Below are positions 9,242 through 18,165 of a stretch of DNA of 64,000 bases, piece after piece; positions within the stretch are counted from its first letter, which is position 1; every line of letters starts with the position of its first letter. Location of the stretch: NCBI RefSeq assembly GCF_014297595.2, contig NZ_CP060414.2:186001-250000 (forward strand), given 5' to 3'. The notes under the pieces are model-generated. The model had not been told where the DNA came from and did no database searches. It saw only the letters and a program-made list of their open reading frames with translations. Made by a program: the position numbers and the translations under genes. The stretch comes from Neisseria musculi. GTDB taxonomy: Bacteria > Pseudomonadota > Gammaproteobacteria > Burkholderiales > Neisseriaceae.

Positions 9242-9646
9242 ATGACCGGGCAAAACTATGCAGAAAAAATGAAAGGCAAACGCGGCATCGCACGTATCAT
9301 CCGTACCGCAGGCTATTCGCTGGACGGCCTGCGCTCGGTCTACCGCCACGAAAGCGCGTTCCGCCAATTGCTGTGGCTGAACACTATATTGGTTATATCG
9401 GCGTTTGTTTTCGATTTCAGCGCCGTTACCCGCATGGTGCTGGTTGCCGCATCGTTTTTATCGCTGATAGTCGAATTGTTTAACACCGCCGTTGAAGCCG
9501 CCGCAGACCACGCCTCCGCAGCACGGCACGAGCCGGCCGAGCGCGCCAAAGACGCCGGCGCCGCCGCGCAGATGCTGGCATTGGCGCTGCTGGCACTACT
9601 GTGGCTGATGTCGCTCTGGCGGGAATACGGCTTTAATCTTTTCTAA
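9242..9646 (+). CDS. dgkA: Diacylglycerol kinase (prokaryotic, integral membrane)
   Basis: 134 residues with three hydrophobic membrane helices. Phosphorylates diacylglycerol to phosphatidate, recycling lipid left over from membrane-derived transfer reactions. The signature ELFNTAVEAAADH with the catalytic Glu sits around residues 78-90, and GYSLDGLRSVYRHESAFRQ forms the N-terminal amphipathic part. A DUS lies between gshB and dgkA (9220-9231). Confidence 0.93.
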   Translation: MTGQNYAEKMKGKRGIARIIRTAGYSLDGLRSVYRHESAFRQLLWLNTILVISAFVFDFSAVTRMVLVAASFLSLIVELFNTAVEAAADHASAARHEPAERAKDAGAAAQMLALALLALLWLMSLWREYGFNLF

Positions 9647-9747
9647 ATTTCTCAGGCAGGTTTGAGACAGGTCATATTTTCAGGCGGCCATTGCTGCTAT
9701 AAAGGCTGCTCAAACCTGATTTTTCCACCCCGACAAAGGAGTTTGAA

Positions 9748-10218
9748 ATGAAGAAAATACCGGCAATATTGCTGGCCGCCGCACTCAGCCAAACAGCGTG
9801 GGCAGCAGACATCACCGTAGAGCAACCCTGGGCGCGCGCTACCGTGGAAGGCATGACGATGGGCGGCGCCTTCATGAACATCACCAACAACACCGGCAAA
9901 AACGATTTTCTTATCGGCGGCAGCAGTGCAGTAGCCGACAAAGTGGAGGTACACACGCATGTGAACGACAATGGCGTGATGCGTATGCGCGAAGTAGCGG
10001 GCGGCATCCCCTTGAAAGCCGGCCAAACCACCGAACTGAAGCCCGGCAGCTACCACATCATGTTTATGGGTTTGAAAAAGCAGCTGAAACTGGGCGATAA
10101 AGTGGAGGTTACTTTGAAATTCAAACGCGCCAAACCGCAAACCGTTACCATGGAAGTACAAAACGTACCGAAAACCAACGGCAATGCCGACAGCCACGGT
10201 ATGAAACACACGCATTAA
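9748..10218 (+). CDS. Periplasmic copper chaperone, PCu(A)C family
   Basis: 156 residues. Signal peptide with cleavage after AWA at ~20. The copper-binding pattern of the family is visible: a His in VEVHTHVNDN, MRMREV ten residues on, and HIMFMGL further along (H-M-H-M spacing). The C-terminus has an extra HGMKHTH tail that could bind metal. Members pass Cu(I) to cytochrome oxidase assembly. It is preceded by AAAGGAG seven bases before the ATG. Confidence 0.88.
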   Translation: MKKIPAILLAAALSQTAWAADITVEQPWARATVEGMTMGGAFMNITNNTGKNDFLIGGSSAVADKVEVHTHVNDNGVMRMREVAGGIPLKAGQTTELKPGSYHIMFMGLKKQLKLGDKVEVTLKFKRAKPQTVTMEVQNVPKTNGNADSHGMKHTH

Positions 10219-10357
10219 ACCGAGATGTTTACAGCTTTTCTGCTTGAAACTTGGAACTACAGGCCGTCTGAATATTTCAGATGGCATGTAGTATCTAAAA
10301 TTTAGTTGGTTACATTTTTAATTTTTGCTTGAGAACCTATTTTGGGATTTTTTAGAA

Positions 10358-10870
10358 GGAGTTGTACTAGATTAAACCCTAAGTCCTATATCAATTCCGC
10401 AGGGCCTTAAGATGCTGGAATGGTGTACCGAAGTTAAACCCGAAATTTGCATTTTTTCTAAAATAAAGGGGAGGATTTTCGATCGATTCCATTGTATTTA
10501 TGTAAGACACGTTTTGTCTGATTCCAAAAATTTCCAATGCTGTTATTAATATGTTTTTGTTGGTCGGCAAACTGCCGTGATTTATCCGGTGATGGGGGGG
10601 CTGCCAAAACTCTATGCATCGTAACTGTTCAAACTATCCATATAAACTACACTGTCAGGCATAATTTCCTCACAATAACAGGAAACAAGCTTTCTTTGCG
10701 GCGTTATTCACTATGGTCGTATAAGCTTTGCCATCCCGCTTGGGAATACCAAAAACCACTACTTTACCTGACGGTTTCCCCAGCCGATCTTTCCTTAATG
10801 CTTGAGACCGATGAGCTTATCATGAAGCCGGCGAGTTTCCTTTGAGATACAGACATGGATATTGTAGGCC
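10358..10870 (-). pseudogene. IS1595-family transposase remnant
   Basis: Minus-strand fragments in different frames match the family core: KPSGKVVVFGIPKRDGKAYT at about 10690-10770 and a later piece equivalent to FADQQKHIN, GNFWNQTKRVLHKYNGI at about 10490-10580. The left edge GGAGTTGTACTAGATTAA at 10358 resembles a worn terminal repeat. I cannot place the other end exactly. It lies directly upstream of the citrate genes. Confidence 0.65.
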
Positions 10871-11223
10871 ACTGAGATCAAAGTAGGTTAAGCCAACAGG
10901 CGCTACGTAAACGCTGGCTGATGAGGAGATGACTGACTATATCGCCTAGTCCTTGCAAAGCAAGACTGCTGAGTCCGTTGCGTCTTACAGCCTTATACTT
11001 AATTTTATTAGATTAACTATTATTATGGTGTGTTTTGAGTTTTCAAAAATTCTATGCATGAATTAGTAATTTAACTATAAAATACTTTTAAATTTAAATA
11101 CTTTTAAATTTTTTGACGAGATGAAAAAAACTACATTTTTTGATTAAAGTTAGAATAAAACCGGCATACCAAGTCTAAAATTTGTTCAAAATTTGTAATT
11201 TAATTAACACGGTGTGAGATGTT
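10871..11223. other. AT-rich region upstream of the citrate cluster
   Basis: No gene seen. The stretch 11020-11220 is very AT-rich and holds a short repeated motif (ACTTTTAAATTTAAAT, then ACTTTTAAATTTT). It must contain the citC promoter if there is one. I see no confident -35/-10 pair, and no CitB-type, CRP or FNR site that I would defend. Confidence 0.5.
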
Positions 11224-12258
11224 ATGGATTCGGTATCGTGTGAATTTGAGCGAATTTATACTGGTGATTTGGAAGGTATCCATGAAGTTACTGAGTTTCT
11301 ACATCAAAACAATCTCAATGTAGATGATTTTATTGAAGTGTTTTTGGTACTGCGTAACGGCAAAGGCGAAATCATTGCCTGCGGAGGTATTGCATTTGGG
11401 GTGATTAAGTGTGTGGCGATAGACGACAGCTGCCGCGGGCAGGGCATTGCGCTCACGTTGGCCTCTTCGCTGATCCAACTGGCCGCCGAACTCGGCTACC
11501 ATCATCTCTTTATCTACACCAAACCCGAAAATGAGCCGTTTTTTACCGACTGCAGTTTCTATCCGATTGCCGCCGTGCCGGGCCGTGTGGTGCTGCTGGA
11601 AAACAGCCCCGTCCGCCTGAAGCAGTATCAGGCCCGGTTGGCGGCGCTCAAGCAGCCCGGCGAGCGTATCAGCTCCATCGTGATGACGCCAACCCGTTTA
11701 CCAACGGCCATCTTTAATCTGATCGAGAGCGCGTTGGCGCAATGCGACTGGTTGCACCTGTTTGTGGTGGGTGAAGACAAATCGCAGTTTTCCTACGCCG
11801 ACCGTTTGGCGCTGATTAAGGCGGGCACGGCCCACCTTTCGCGCTTAACGGTGCACGAAGGCTCTCCCTATATCATTTCCCGCGCTACCTTCCCCTGTTA
11901 TTTCCTGAAGCAGGAAAGCATCGTCCACCAATGCCATATGGAATTGGATTTAAGCATTTTCCGCATTTATATCGCGCCGCCGCTGGGCATCACCCACCGT
12001 TTCGTGGGCAACGAGCCTAATTGCGTGATTACCAATTACTACAACAAACAGATGCGCATCTGGCTGAAATCCCCCGAAATCAACGCGCCGCCGATAGAAG
12101 TGGTGCAGATTCAGCGTTTGGAATACCAAAACGACGTGATTTCGGCCACCAAAGTGCGCAAATGGTTGGGCGAGGGCGATTTTGAGACGCTGCGGCATTA
12201 TGTGCCCGACAGCACCTACCGTTTTTTAATCAACAAATATGAAAAGGCCAGTGTATGA
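11224..12258 (+). CDS. citC: [Citrate (pro-3S)-lyase] ligase, catalytic motif scrambled
   Basis: 344 residues, normal length. CitC acetylates the prosthetic group thiol of citrate lyase ACP (CitD), turning the enzyme on. The N-terminal half is a GNAT-like domain (VAIDDSCRGQGIALTLASSL); the C-terminal half is a nucleotidyltransferase. Where the family has SIVMNxNPFTxGH (the HxGH-type ATP site), this protein reads SIVMTPTRLPTAIFN at residues ~151-165. The DNA shows why: loss of one A near 11686 and gain of one A near 11716 restore the frame but change every codon between. With those two bases corrected the text becomes MNANPFTNGHLYL. The protein is probably inactive. It overlaps citD by ATGA. 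Confidence 0.9.
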   Translation: MDSVSCEFERIYTGDLEGIHEVTEFLHQNNLNVDDFIEVFLVLRNGKGEIIACGGIAFGVIKCVAIDDSCRGQGIALTLASSLIQLAAELGYHHLFIYTKPENEPFFTDCSFYPIAAVPGRVVLLENSPVRLKQYQARLAALKQPGERISSIVMTPTRLPTAIFNLIESALAQCDWLHLFVVGEDKSQFSYADRLALIKAGTAHLSRLTVHEGSPYIISRATFPCYFLKQESIVHQCHMELDLSIFRIYIAPPLGITHRFVGNEPNCVITNYYNKQMRIWLKSPEINAPPIEVVQIQRLEYQNDVISATKVRKWLGEGDFETLRHYVPDSTYRFLINKYEKASV

Positions 12259-12548
12259 ACGCGATTACCAAAGACAGCGTGGCCGGCACGTTGGAATCGA
12301 GCGACGTGATGGTTTATGCCAGCCCCAACCCCGGCGGCGGCAGGCTGATTACCATCAACAGCTCGGTCGGCCAGCAGTTTGCCCTGCAGATCAGGGCGAG
12401 TGTGGAGGCGGTGCTGAACCGTTTGAATATCGAAGAAGCCGCGCTGCAAATCGAAGACAAAGGCGCGCTCGACTGCGTGTTGCAGGCACGGGTGAAAGCC
12501 GCGCTGCTGCGCGCCGGCGCGCAGGCGGATTGGGAGGAACTGCTATGA
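12255..12548 (+). CDS. citD: Citrate lyase gamma subunit (acyl carrier protein)
   Basis: 97 residues. Carries the 2'-(5''-triphosphoribosyl)-3'-dephospho-CoA prosthetic group on a serine in the conserved AGTLESSDVMV segment near residue 14, as known for Klebsiella CitD. The C-terminal half has the usual NIEEAALQIEDKGALDCVL. ATG overlaps the citC stop and its own stop overlaps the citE start (both ATGA), so translation is coupled. Intact. Confidence 0.95.
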   Translation: MNAITKDSVAGTLESSDVMVYASPNPGGGRLITINSSVGQQFALQIRASVEAVLNRLNIEEAALQIEDKGALDCVLQARVKAALLRAGAQADWEELL

Positions 12549-13423
12549 AACTGCGCCGCTCCATGCTGTTTGTGCCGGGCGCTAACGCCGCAATGGTCAG
12601 CACATCGTTTATCTATCGGCCCGACACCATTATGTTTGACTTGGAAGATTCGGTCGCCCTGTCTGAAAAAGACACCGCCCGTATGCTGGTGGCGCACGCG
12701 CTGCAACACCCGCTCTACCGCGAAATGGAAACGCTGGTGCGCGTGAACCCGCTCTCTTCCGAATACGGTCTGGTCGACTTGAATGCGGCAGTGCGCGGCG
12801 GTGCCAGTGGCATCCGCCTGCCCAAAACTGACGGACCGCAGGATATCGCCGATATGGAGGCCGAAATCGAGAAAATCGAGCGCGCTTGTGGCCGAGAAGT
12901 GGGTTGCACGCTGATGCTGGCCGCCATCGAATCGCCGCAGGGGATTTTGGCCGCCAACGAAATCGCCAAAGCCTCGAAACGCCTGATCGGCATTGCTTTG
13001 GGGGCGGAAGACTATGTGCGCGCCATGAAAACCGAGCGCTCGCCCGAAGGCATCGAACTGATGTTCGCCCGCTCCACCATTCTGCACGCGGCCCGCGCCA
13101 ACGGCCTGATGGCGTTTGATACGGTGTACTCCGACGTGCGCAATGAAGAGGGCTTTTTGCGCGAAGCCGCTTTAATCAAGCAGATGGGCTTCGACGGCAA
13201 ATCACTGATCAATCCTTCGCAAATCGCCCTGATTCACAACCTGTTCGCCCCCACCCAGAAAGAAGTTGAGCAGGCCGAGCGCATTATCCGCGCCGCCGAA
13301 GAGGCCGCGCAGGCGGGCATCGGCGTGGTGTCGCTCAACGGCAAAATGGTCGATACCCCGATTATCGAACGTTCGCACTTGATTTTGCAGCGCGCGCAAA
13401 CTTCAGGCATACGCGAGGAATAA
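12545..13423 (+). CDS. citE: Citrate lyase beta subunit (citryl-CoA lyase)
   Basis: 292 residues. HpcH/HpaI aldolase-type barrel that splits citryl-ACP to acetyl-ACP and oxaloacetate. Visible: RRSMLFVPGANAAM at the N-terminus, MFDLEDSVALSEKD (metal-binding acid), VRVNPLSSEYG, IGIALGAEDYVRAMKTERS and FDGKSLINPSQI. The start at 12545 is fixed by the ATGA overlap with citD. An upstream in-frame start at 12239 would run through citD and can be discarded. Intact. Confidence 0.96.
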   Translation: MKLRRSMLFVPGANAAMVSTSFIYRPDTIMFDLEDSVALSEKDTARMLVAHALQHPLYREMETLVRVNPLSSEYGLVDLNAAVRGGASGIRLPKTDGPQDIADMEAEIEKIERACGREVGCTLMLAAIESPQGILAANEIAKASKRLIGIALGAEDYVRAMKTERSPEGIELMFARSTILHAARANGLMAFDTVYSDVRNEEGFLREAALIKQMGFDGKSLINPSQIALIHNLFAPTQKEVEQAERIIRAAEEAAQAGIGVVSLNGKMVDTPIIERSHLILQRAQTSGIREE

Positions 13424-13426
13424 ATC

Positions 13427-14950
13427 ATGAGCAAAAGCAGAGAACAACGCGTTACCAAAGGCACAGCCAACAGCCAATACCGCGCTTTCGAGCCGGTGGT
13501 GAAAAAAGTGAAACTTTCCAACGAATACCTGTCGCGCAAAATCTGCCCCAGCATCCAAGCCGCCGTCAGAGCCTGCGGCTTGGAAGACGGCATGACGGTT
13601 TCGTTCCACCACTCCTACCGCGGCGGCGATTTCGTGCTGAATATGGTAATGGATGTATTGGCGGGCATGGGCTTTCACAACCTCACCGTGGCTGCCAGCT
13701 CGCTTTCGGGCTGCCACGATCCGATGATCGCCCATATCCGCAACGGCGTGGTGCGCAAAATCTATACTTCCGGCCTGCGCGGCAAGCTCGGCGAATTTAT
13801 TTCGCAAGGGCATATGGAAGAACCGGTGCAGATTCACTCGCATGGCGGCCGCGTGCAACTGATGCAGAGCGGTGAGTTGGTGCCGGACGTGGCGCTTCTG
13901 GCGGTGCCCAGTTGCGATAGTTTCGGTAATGCCTGCGGCTATATCGGCAACAACATCTGCGGTTCGCTCGGTTATGCTAAAGCCGATGCACAGTTCGCCC
14001 GCAAAGTGGTGCTGGTAACCGAAGCGGTGAAACCCTATCCGCACAGCCCAGCCGGTGTTTACCAAGATCAGGTGGACTACATCGTGGTGGTGGACGCGGT
14101 GGGCGACTCCAGCAAAATTGGCGCAGGATCCACCCGTATGACTACTAACCCGCGTGAGTTGCTGATTGCCCGCCGTGCCGCCGACGTGATTGAAAAATCA
14201 GGCTATTTTCAAAACGGTTTTTCGCTGCAAACCGGTTCGGGCGGTGCCTCGCTGGCCGTTACCCGCTTTTTGGAAGACAAAATGCGCCGCCGGAACATCA
14301 GCGCCTCATTTGCGCTTGGCGGCATCACGGCCAGCATGGTGGATCTGCATGAAAAAGGGCTGATAGAGAAGCTGATTGACGTGCAGAGCTTCGACAGCAC
14401 GGCTACCGCTTCGCTGGCGCGCAATCCCGGTCATATCGAAATCAGTGCCAACCAATACGCCAATTTAGGCTCCAAAGGCGCATCGGTGGAAAGGCTGGAC
14501 GTGGTGGTGTTGAGTGCGCTCGAAATCGACACAGAGTTTAATGTAAACGTAATCACCGGTTCAGATGGCATCATCCGCGGTGCCTCGGGCGGCCATTGTG
14601 ATACTGCATCGGGTGCGCGTTTGGCCATGATTGTGGCACCGTTGGTGCGTGGCCGTATTCCTACCGTGGTGAAAGATGTGCTGACCACGGTAACGCCCGG
14701 CGAACACATCGACATTCTGGTTACCGACCACGGCATCGCCGTCAACCCCAAACGCCCCAAACTGGCGGCGCGGCTGCACGAGGCCGGCATCGAAACCGTG
14801 CCGATCGAAGCGCTCTACCAACGCGCGGTGATGCTGACGGGCGAACCCGACGCCATCCGCTTCACCGAGCGGCCGGTGGCGATGATCCGCTACCGCGACG
14901 GCAGCGTGATCGACACCGTTTATCAAATCGCCGCCACCACGGAAGGTTAA
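13427..14950 (+). CDS. citF: Citrate lyase alpha subunit (citrate:acetyl-ACP transferase)
   Basis: 507 residues, normal length. Swaps acetyl for citrate on the CitD prosthetic group, giving citryl-ACP for CitE. The sequence shows VSFHHSYRGGDFVLNMVMD near residue 60, the glycine-rich GNACGYIGNNICGS, and the CoA-transferase-like SGGHCDTASGARL. It begins 3 bp after citE. Intact, with no internal disruption. Confidence 0.96.
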   Translation: MSKSREQRVTKGTANSQYRAFEPVVKKVKLSNEYLSRKICPSIQAAVRACGLEDGMTVSFHHSYRGGDFVLNMVMDVLAGMGFHNLTVAASSLSGCHDPMIAHIRNGVVRKIYTSGLRGKLGEFISQGHMEEPVQIHSHGGRVQLMQSGELVPDVALLAVPSCDSFGNACGYIGNNICGSLGYAKADAQFARKVVLVTEAVKPYPHSPAGVYQDQVDYIVVVDAVGDSSKIGAGSTRMTTNPRELLIARRAADVIEKSGYFQNGFSLQTGSGGASLAVTRFLEDKMRRRNISASFALGGITASMVDLHEKGLIEKLIDVQSFDSTATASLARNPGHIEISANQYANLGSKGASVERLDVVVLSALEIDTEFNVNVITGSDGIIRGASGGHCDTASGARLAMIVAPLVRGRIPTVVKDVLTTVTPGEHIDILVTDHGIAVNPKRPKLAARLHEAGIETVPIEALYQRAVMLTGEPDAIRFTERPVAMIRYRDGSVIDTVYQIAATTEG

Positions 14951-14953
14951 ACC

Positions 14954-15604
14954 ATGTATTCCGCCCCTGGTTTCCCACCGCTCATCGGCAGCGAAGTCCC
15001 GCTGGAAAGTGTGCTGGCCGCGCGTGATTTGCGCTATGCCGCGCAGCAGGCGCTGCTGGCGGGCAGGGCGGCCTCTTTGGTGAGTTTCAGCGTATTGGCG
15101 CCGGGCGGGGTGAAACGCAGCCTGTTTCTAGACGAAATCTTTCAGACAGGCTATGCCTGTCTGAAACAGATACTGGCCGAAAGGCATATCACTATTAGCG
15201 CCGAACAGCATCTGGATTTGAAAGGCGGCAATAGTCTGCTGTTGGCGGTCGATTGCGCTGCCGATGTCTTGAAACCCCTGATGATGGAGCTGGAACACCA
15301 GCACCCGCTGGGCCGTTTGTGGGATATCGACATCATCGGCGGCGACGGTCAACCGCTGTCCCGCAGCCGTTTCGGCCTGCCGCCGCGCGCCTGCCTGTGC
15401 TGCGGCGAACCCGCCAAAGCGTGCGCCCGCAGTCGCCGCCACAGTTTGGACGAGCTTCAGACGGTCATGCGCGACCATTACCGCCGCTATCGCGAAATCG
15501 TGGTGCTGGGCGGCAGCATGAGCGCCGCCTTGTGTGCCGAAGCCGAGCTGACCCCCAACCCGGGCTGGTTGATGCTGACAATCAGGGGCCGTACCCCGAC
15601 ATGA
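14954..15604 (+). CDS. citX: Apo-citrate lyase phosphoribosyl-dephospho-CoA transferase (CitX part)
   Basis: 216 residues as read. CitX attaches the prosthetic group precursor to CitD. The family signature near residue 120-160 is present (RLWDIDIIG, SRSRFGLPPRACLCCG, KACARSRRHSLDEL). The last ~40 residues do not belong to CitX: SMSAALCAEAELTPNPG is the beginning of CitG, after which the frame turns to nonsense (WLMLTIRGRTPT, stop). An inverted repeat of GCCTGTCTGAA lies in the coding sequence at 15141-15165. Most likely this was a CitXG fusion, as in Haemophilus. Confidence 0.9.
   Translation: MYSAPGFPPLIGSEVPLESVLAARDLRYAAQQALLAGRAASLVSFSVLAPGGVKRSLFLDEIFQTGYACLKQILAERHITISAEQHLDLKGGNSLLLAVDCAADVLKPLMMELEHQHPLGRLWDIDIIGGDGQPLSRSRFGLPPRACLCCGEPAKACARSRRHSLDELQTVMRDHYRRYREIVVLGGSMSAALCAEAELTPNPGWLMLTIRGRTPT
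15141..15165. repeat. Inverted repeat of a variant DUS (TG-type) inside citX
   Basis: TTCAGACAGGC, three bases, GCCTGTCTGAA. The right arm with its preceding T is TGCCTGTCTGAA, the form I recall as the TG-wadDUS dialect of other Neisseriaceae. The rest of the window uses GCCGTCTGAA. Confidence 0.6.
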
Positions 15605-16353
15605 CCTTGCCCATGTTCCGCGCCAGCGCGCACGCCTTGGCACCGTTTCTCACCCGCTGCGCCCTCACCGGCAGCAGTTTCGCGCAACGACCGCCCGACG
15701 AAGCCGTGCTGGCCGCCGTGCGCCCCGTCGGTTTGCAGGCCGAACAGGCCATGCTGAACGCCACCGGCGGAGCCAATACCCACAAAGGCGCGCTGTTTGC
15801 CTTCGGCATTCTGGCGGCGGTGTTGGGGCGGCGGATAGCGCGCGGCGAACGGCCCGGCTGGACGGTGCTTTCCGGCGATATCCAAGCCGTTTGCGCCGGC
15901 TTACGGCAAGAGCAAGGGCAGGGCGACACCGCCGGCGCACGCTTCTACCGCGAATACGGCCTGGGCGGTGCGCGCGGCGAAGCACTCTCCGGCTTCGCCA
16001 CCGTAACCGATATCGCGCTGCCCGCCTACCGGCAAGCCTTTGCCGCCACTGGGAACCGCAGCCACGCCCTGCGTTATGCGCTGCTCAAGCTGCTGGCGCA
16101 CAACCGTGACACCAACGTGGTGAAACGCGGTGGCATCGAAGCGCTCGGCCTACTGCAGCGGCAGGCTCAGGCCGTATTGGCTAACGGGCAGCTTTTAAGA
16201 CGGCCGCAACCGTTATATCTCGCTTTGAAACAGTTTGACCAATGGTGTACGCAGCGCAATTTAAGTACCGGAGGCAGTGCCGATCTGCTAGCGCTCACCA
16301 TTTGGATAACACAATATTCCAACACACAGGAGTTTGATCATGACTCAATCTGA
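15601..16353 (+). pseudogene. citG: Triphosphoribosyl-dephospho-CoA synthase (CitG part), cut off by a frameshift
   Basis: CitG makes the prosthetic-group precursor from ATP and dephospho-CoA. From ATG 15601 the frame gives 250 residues with the family's ATGGANTHKGALFAFGIL, YREYGLGGARGEA and HNRDTNVVKRGG. The essential N-terminal motif TPKPGLVDxxNxGxHxDM lies upstream in the same frame, where PQPGLVDADNQGPYPDM precedes the ATG, and its first residues (SAALCAEAELTP) are in the citX frame. One A is missing at 15557-15558 (CCCCCAACCC where CCCCCAAACCC would keep TPKPGLVD in frame). Translation from 15601 would lack the motif. Confidence 0.85.
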
Positions 16354-17819
16354 CGGCTCTCAAGCCGCGTCCTCTTTCTGGAGCAGGCATTGGAAGCAGA
16401 TTGCTTTCTTCGCCATTCCGGTACTGATTTTTTTCAGCACGCCCCCCGAAGGCCTGTCGCAGGTCGGCTGGCGCTTGTTCGGCTGGTATATCGCCGCCAT
16501 TTTCGGGCTGGTGGTCAAGCCTTGGGCGATGCCGGTGCTGCTGCTGGCAGCTGTTACCGGCGCAGGTATTGCCATGGGGCTCACCCCCAACGAGCAGGAT
16601 TTAGAAATGAAACATGTGCTTGCAGGCTATTCTTCCACCACCACCTGGCTGGTGTTCACCGCTTTTGCACTGAGCACGGCGTTTGTGTCCACCGGCTTGG
16701 GCAAACGCATTGCTTATCTGAATGATACGCAGCTTCGGCGGCACCACGCTGCGGCTGGGTTATATCAACACTGTGCTGGACTTGCTGATTTCGCCGGGAA
16801 TGCCCTCGGTAACCGCGCGCGGTGGCGGCATCATGACCCCGATTATGAACAGTGTATCCAAAGCCATCGGCTCCGACCCCGGAACAAGCCCCAGAAAAGG
16901 CGGTCTGTTTTTGATGTTGAACACCTATTTCACCGTGAAAAACACCGGCATGATTTTTCTCACCGCCATGGCGCCTAACGCGCTGGCTCTAAGCCTGCTT
17001 ATCCCGATATTGGGCGTGGAAGTGAGCTGGATGCAGTGGTTTGCCGCTGCTGCACTCCCCGGCCTGCTGGTTACTTTTTTAACCCCGCTAGTGCTGTATT
17101 TTCTTTACAGACCCGAAGTAACCAAAGTGGACCGTGAAGAAATTGTCGTGAAAGGCCTGGCAGAAATGGGGCCGATGAAACGCAGCGAAAAAATGCTGCT
17201 GGTGATTTTTGCGCTTGCTCTCTTGGGCTGGATAACAGGCGATTTTACTGGCATCAGTGCCGCTGCTGTAGCACTGGCCGCCATGGTGGGCTGCATCGTT
17301 GTGAGCGTTATCAGTTGGGACAATATCCTGCAAAACAAAGGCGGCTGGAACACCCTGATTTGGTATGGCGGCATTATCGGCCTATCTTCCGCGCTGGCCA
17401 AAGCCGACTTTTTCAAGTGGCTGGCAGCATATTTTTCCGAAATCATCGGCGGCGGGCAGATGCAGGGCGGCTATATTATGCTGGCCGTGATTCTCACCGT
17501 GAGCGTGGCCATTCGCTACCTGTTTGCTTCAGGCGGAGCCTATATCGCCGCCATGGTGCCCGTGTTTGCCACCGTGGGTGCGGTAACCAACGTCGATCCG
17601 CTGCTGCTGACTTTCGGCCTGCTGTTTTCCAACTCCTACGGCGGCATGCTTACCCACTACGGCTCCGGTCCCGCCTCGATTATCTACGGCACCGGCTATG
17701 CTACCACCAAACAATGGTGGACGGCAGGCGCAGTTATCGCTTTCGGTTCGCTGATTGTGCATCTCACCCTCGGCGTAGCATGGTGGAAAATGCTAAACAA
17801 TATGGGTTTGATCGGATAA
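16340..17819 (+). pseudogene. citT: DASS-family citrate/dicarboxylate antiporter, frameshifted
   Basis: Two overlapping frames form one ~492-residue divalent-anion:Na+ symporter-type protein, similar in length to E. coli CitT (citrate:succinate antiporter). Frame 1 runs from ATG 16340 (AGGAG eight bases upstream) to GLGKRIAYL. Frame 2 resumes with MIRSFGGTTLRLGYINTVLD at 16722 and continues through multiple hydrophobic helices to 17819. A single extra A at 16721 (CTGAATG for CTGATG) separates them. The position at the end of the cluster fits citrate uptake for the lyase. A minor risk is that translation restarts at ATG 16722. Confidence 0.85.
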
Positions 17820-18165
17820 GTCTGCTTGGTTTGTTGTCCGTTTATCTGCAGTCGGTACACTTTGCAATAATGCTAGCATTGTCCGCTTTACTGCGCTGCT
17901 TATGCGATAGTGAATCCACTTTATCTCGGATATAAGGCAGCAAGCCTCAGACAGCTTGGATATGGGGCTGATTCTGCTGCTGGAGGGACTTGTAACATTG
18001 TTTTTGAGCTAGATGCAGCAGTGCCGTAGGCGCAATGAGCCGCTTGCCTGGCTGCCCGGGGTTCTCTGCCTTGCAGCTGGATTTTAGCGTAGCAGGTTGG
18101 CTATATTGATAGGTCTTTCGCTGTTTCCGCTACAATACTGCTTTTTCCCCACGCTGCCCCATCTC
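17820..18165. other. Intergenic region, no gene seen
   Basis: 346 bp between the transporter and the ABC-F gene. No DUS hairpin, no recognisable RNA gene and no coding frame with family resemblance. The ABC-F promoter should be in the last 100 bp (TACAATACT at 18131 could be a -10). Confidence 0.5.

Noticed and set aside
10537..10845. 102-codon plus-strand ORF upstream of citC
   Set aside because: The opposite strand encodes recognisable IS1595 transposase fragments over the same bases.
15550..15604. Programmed ribosomal frameshift between citX and citG
   Set aside because: CCCCCAACCCGGG is not a standard slippery heptamer. A simple missing A restores the exact conserved motif, and other single-A lesions occur in the same cluster.
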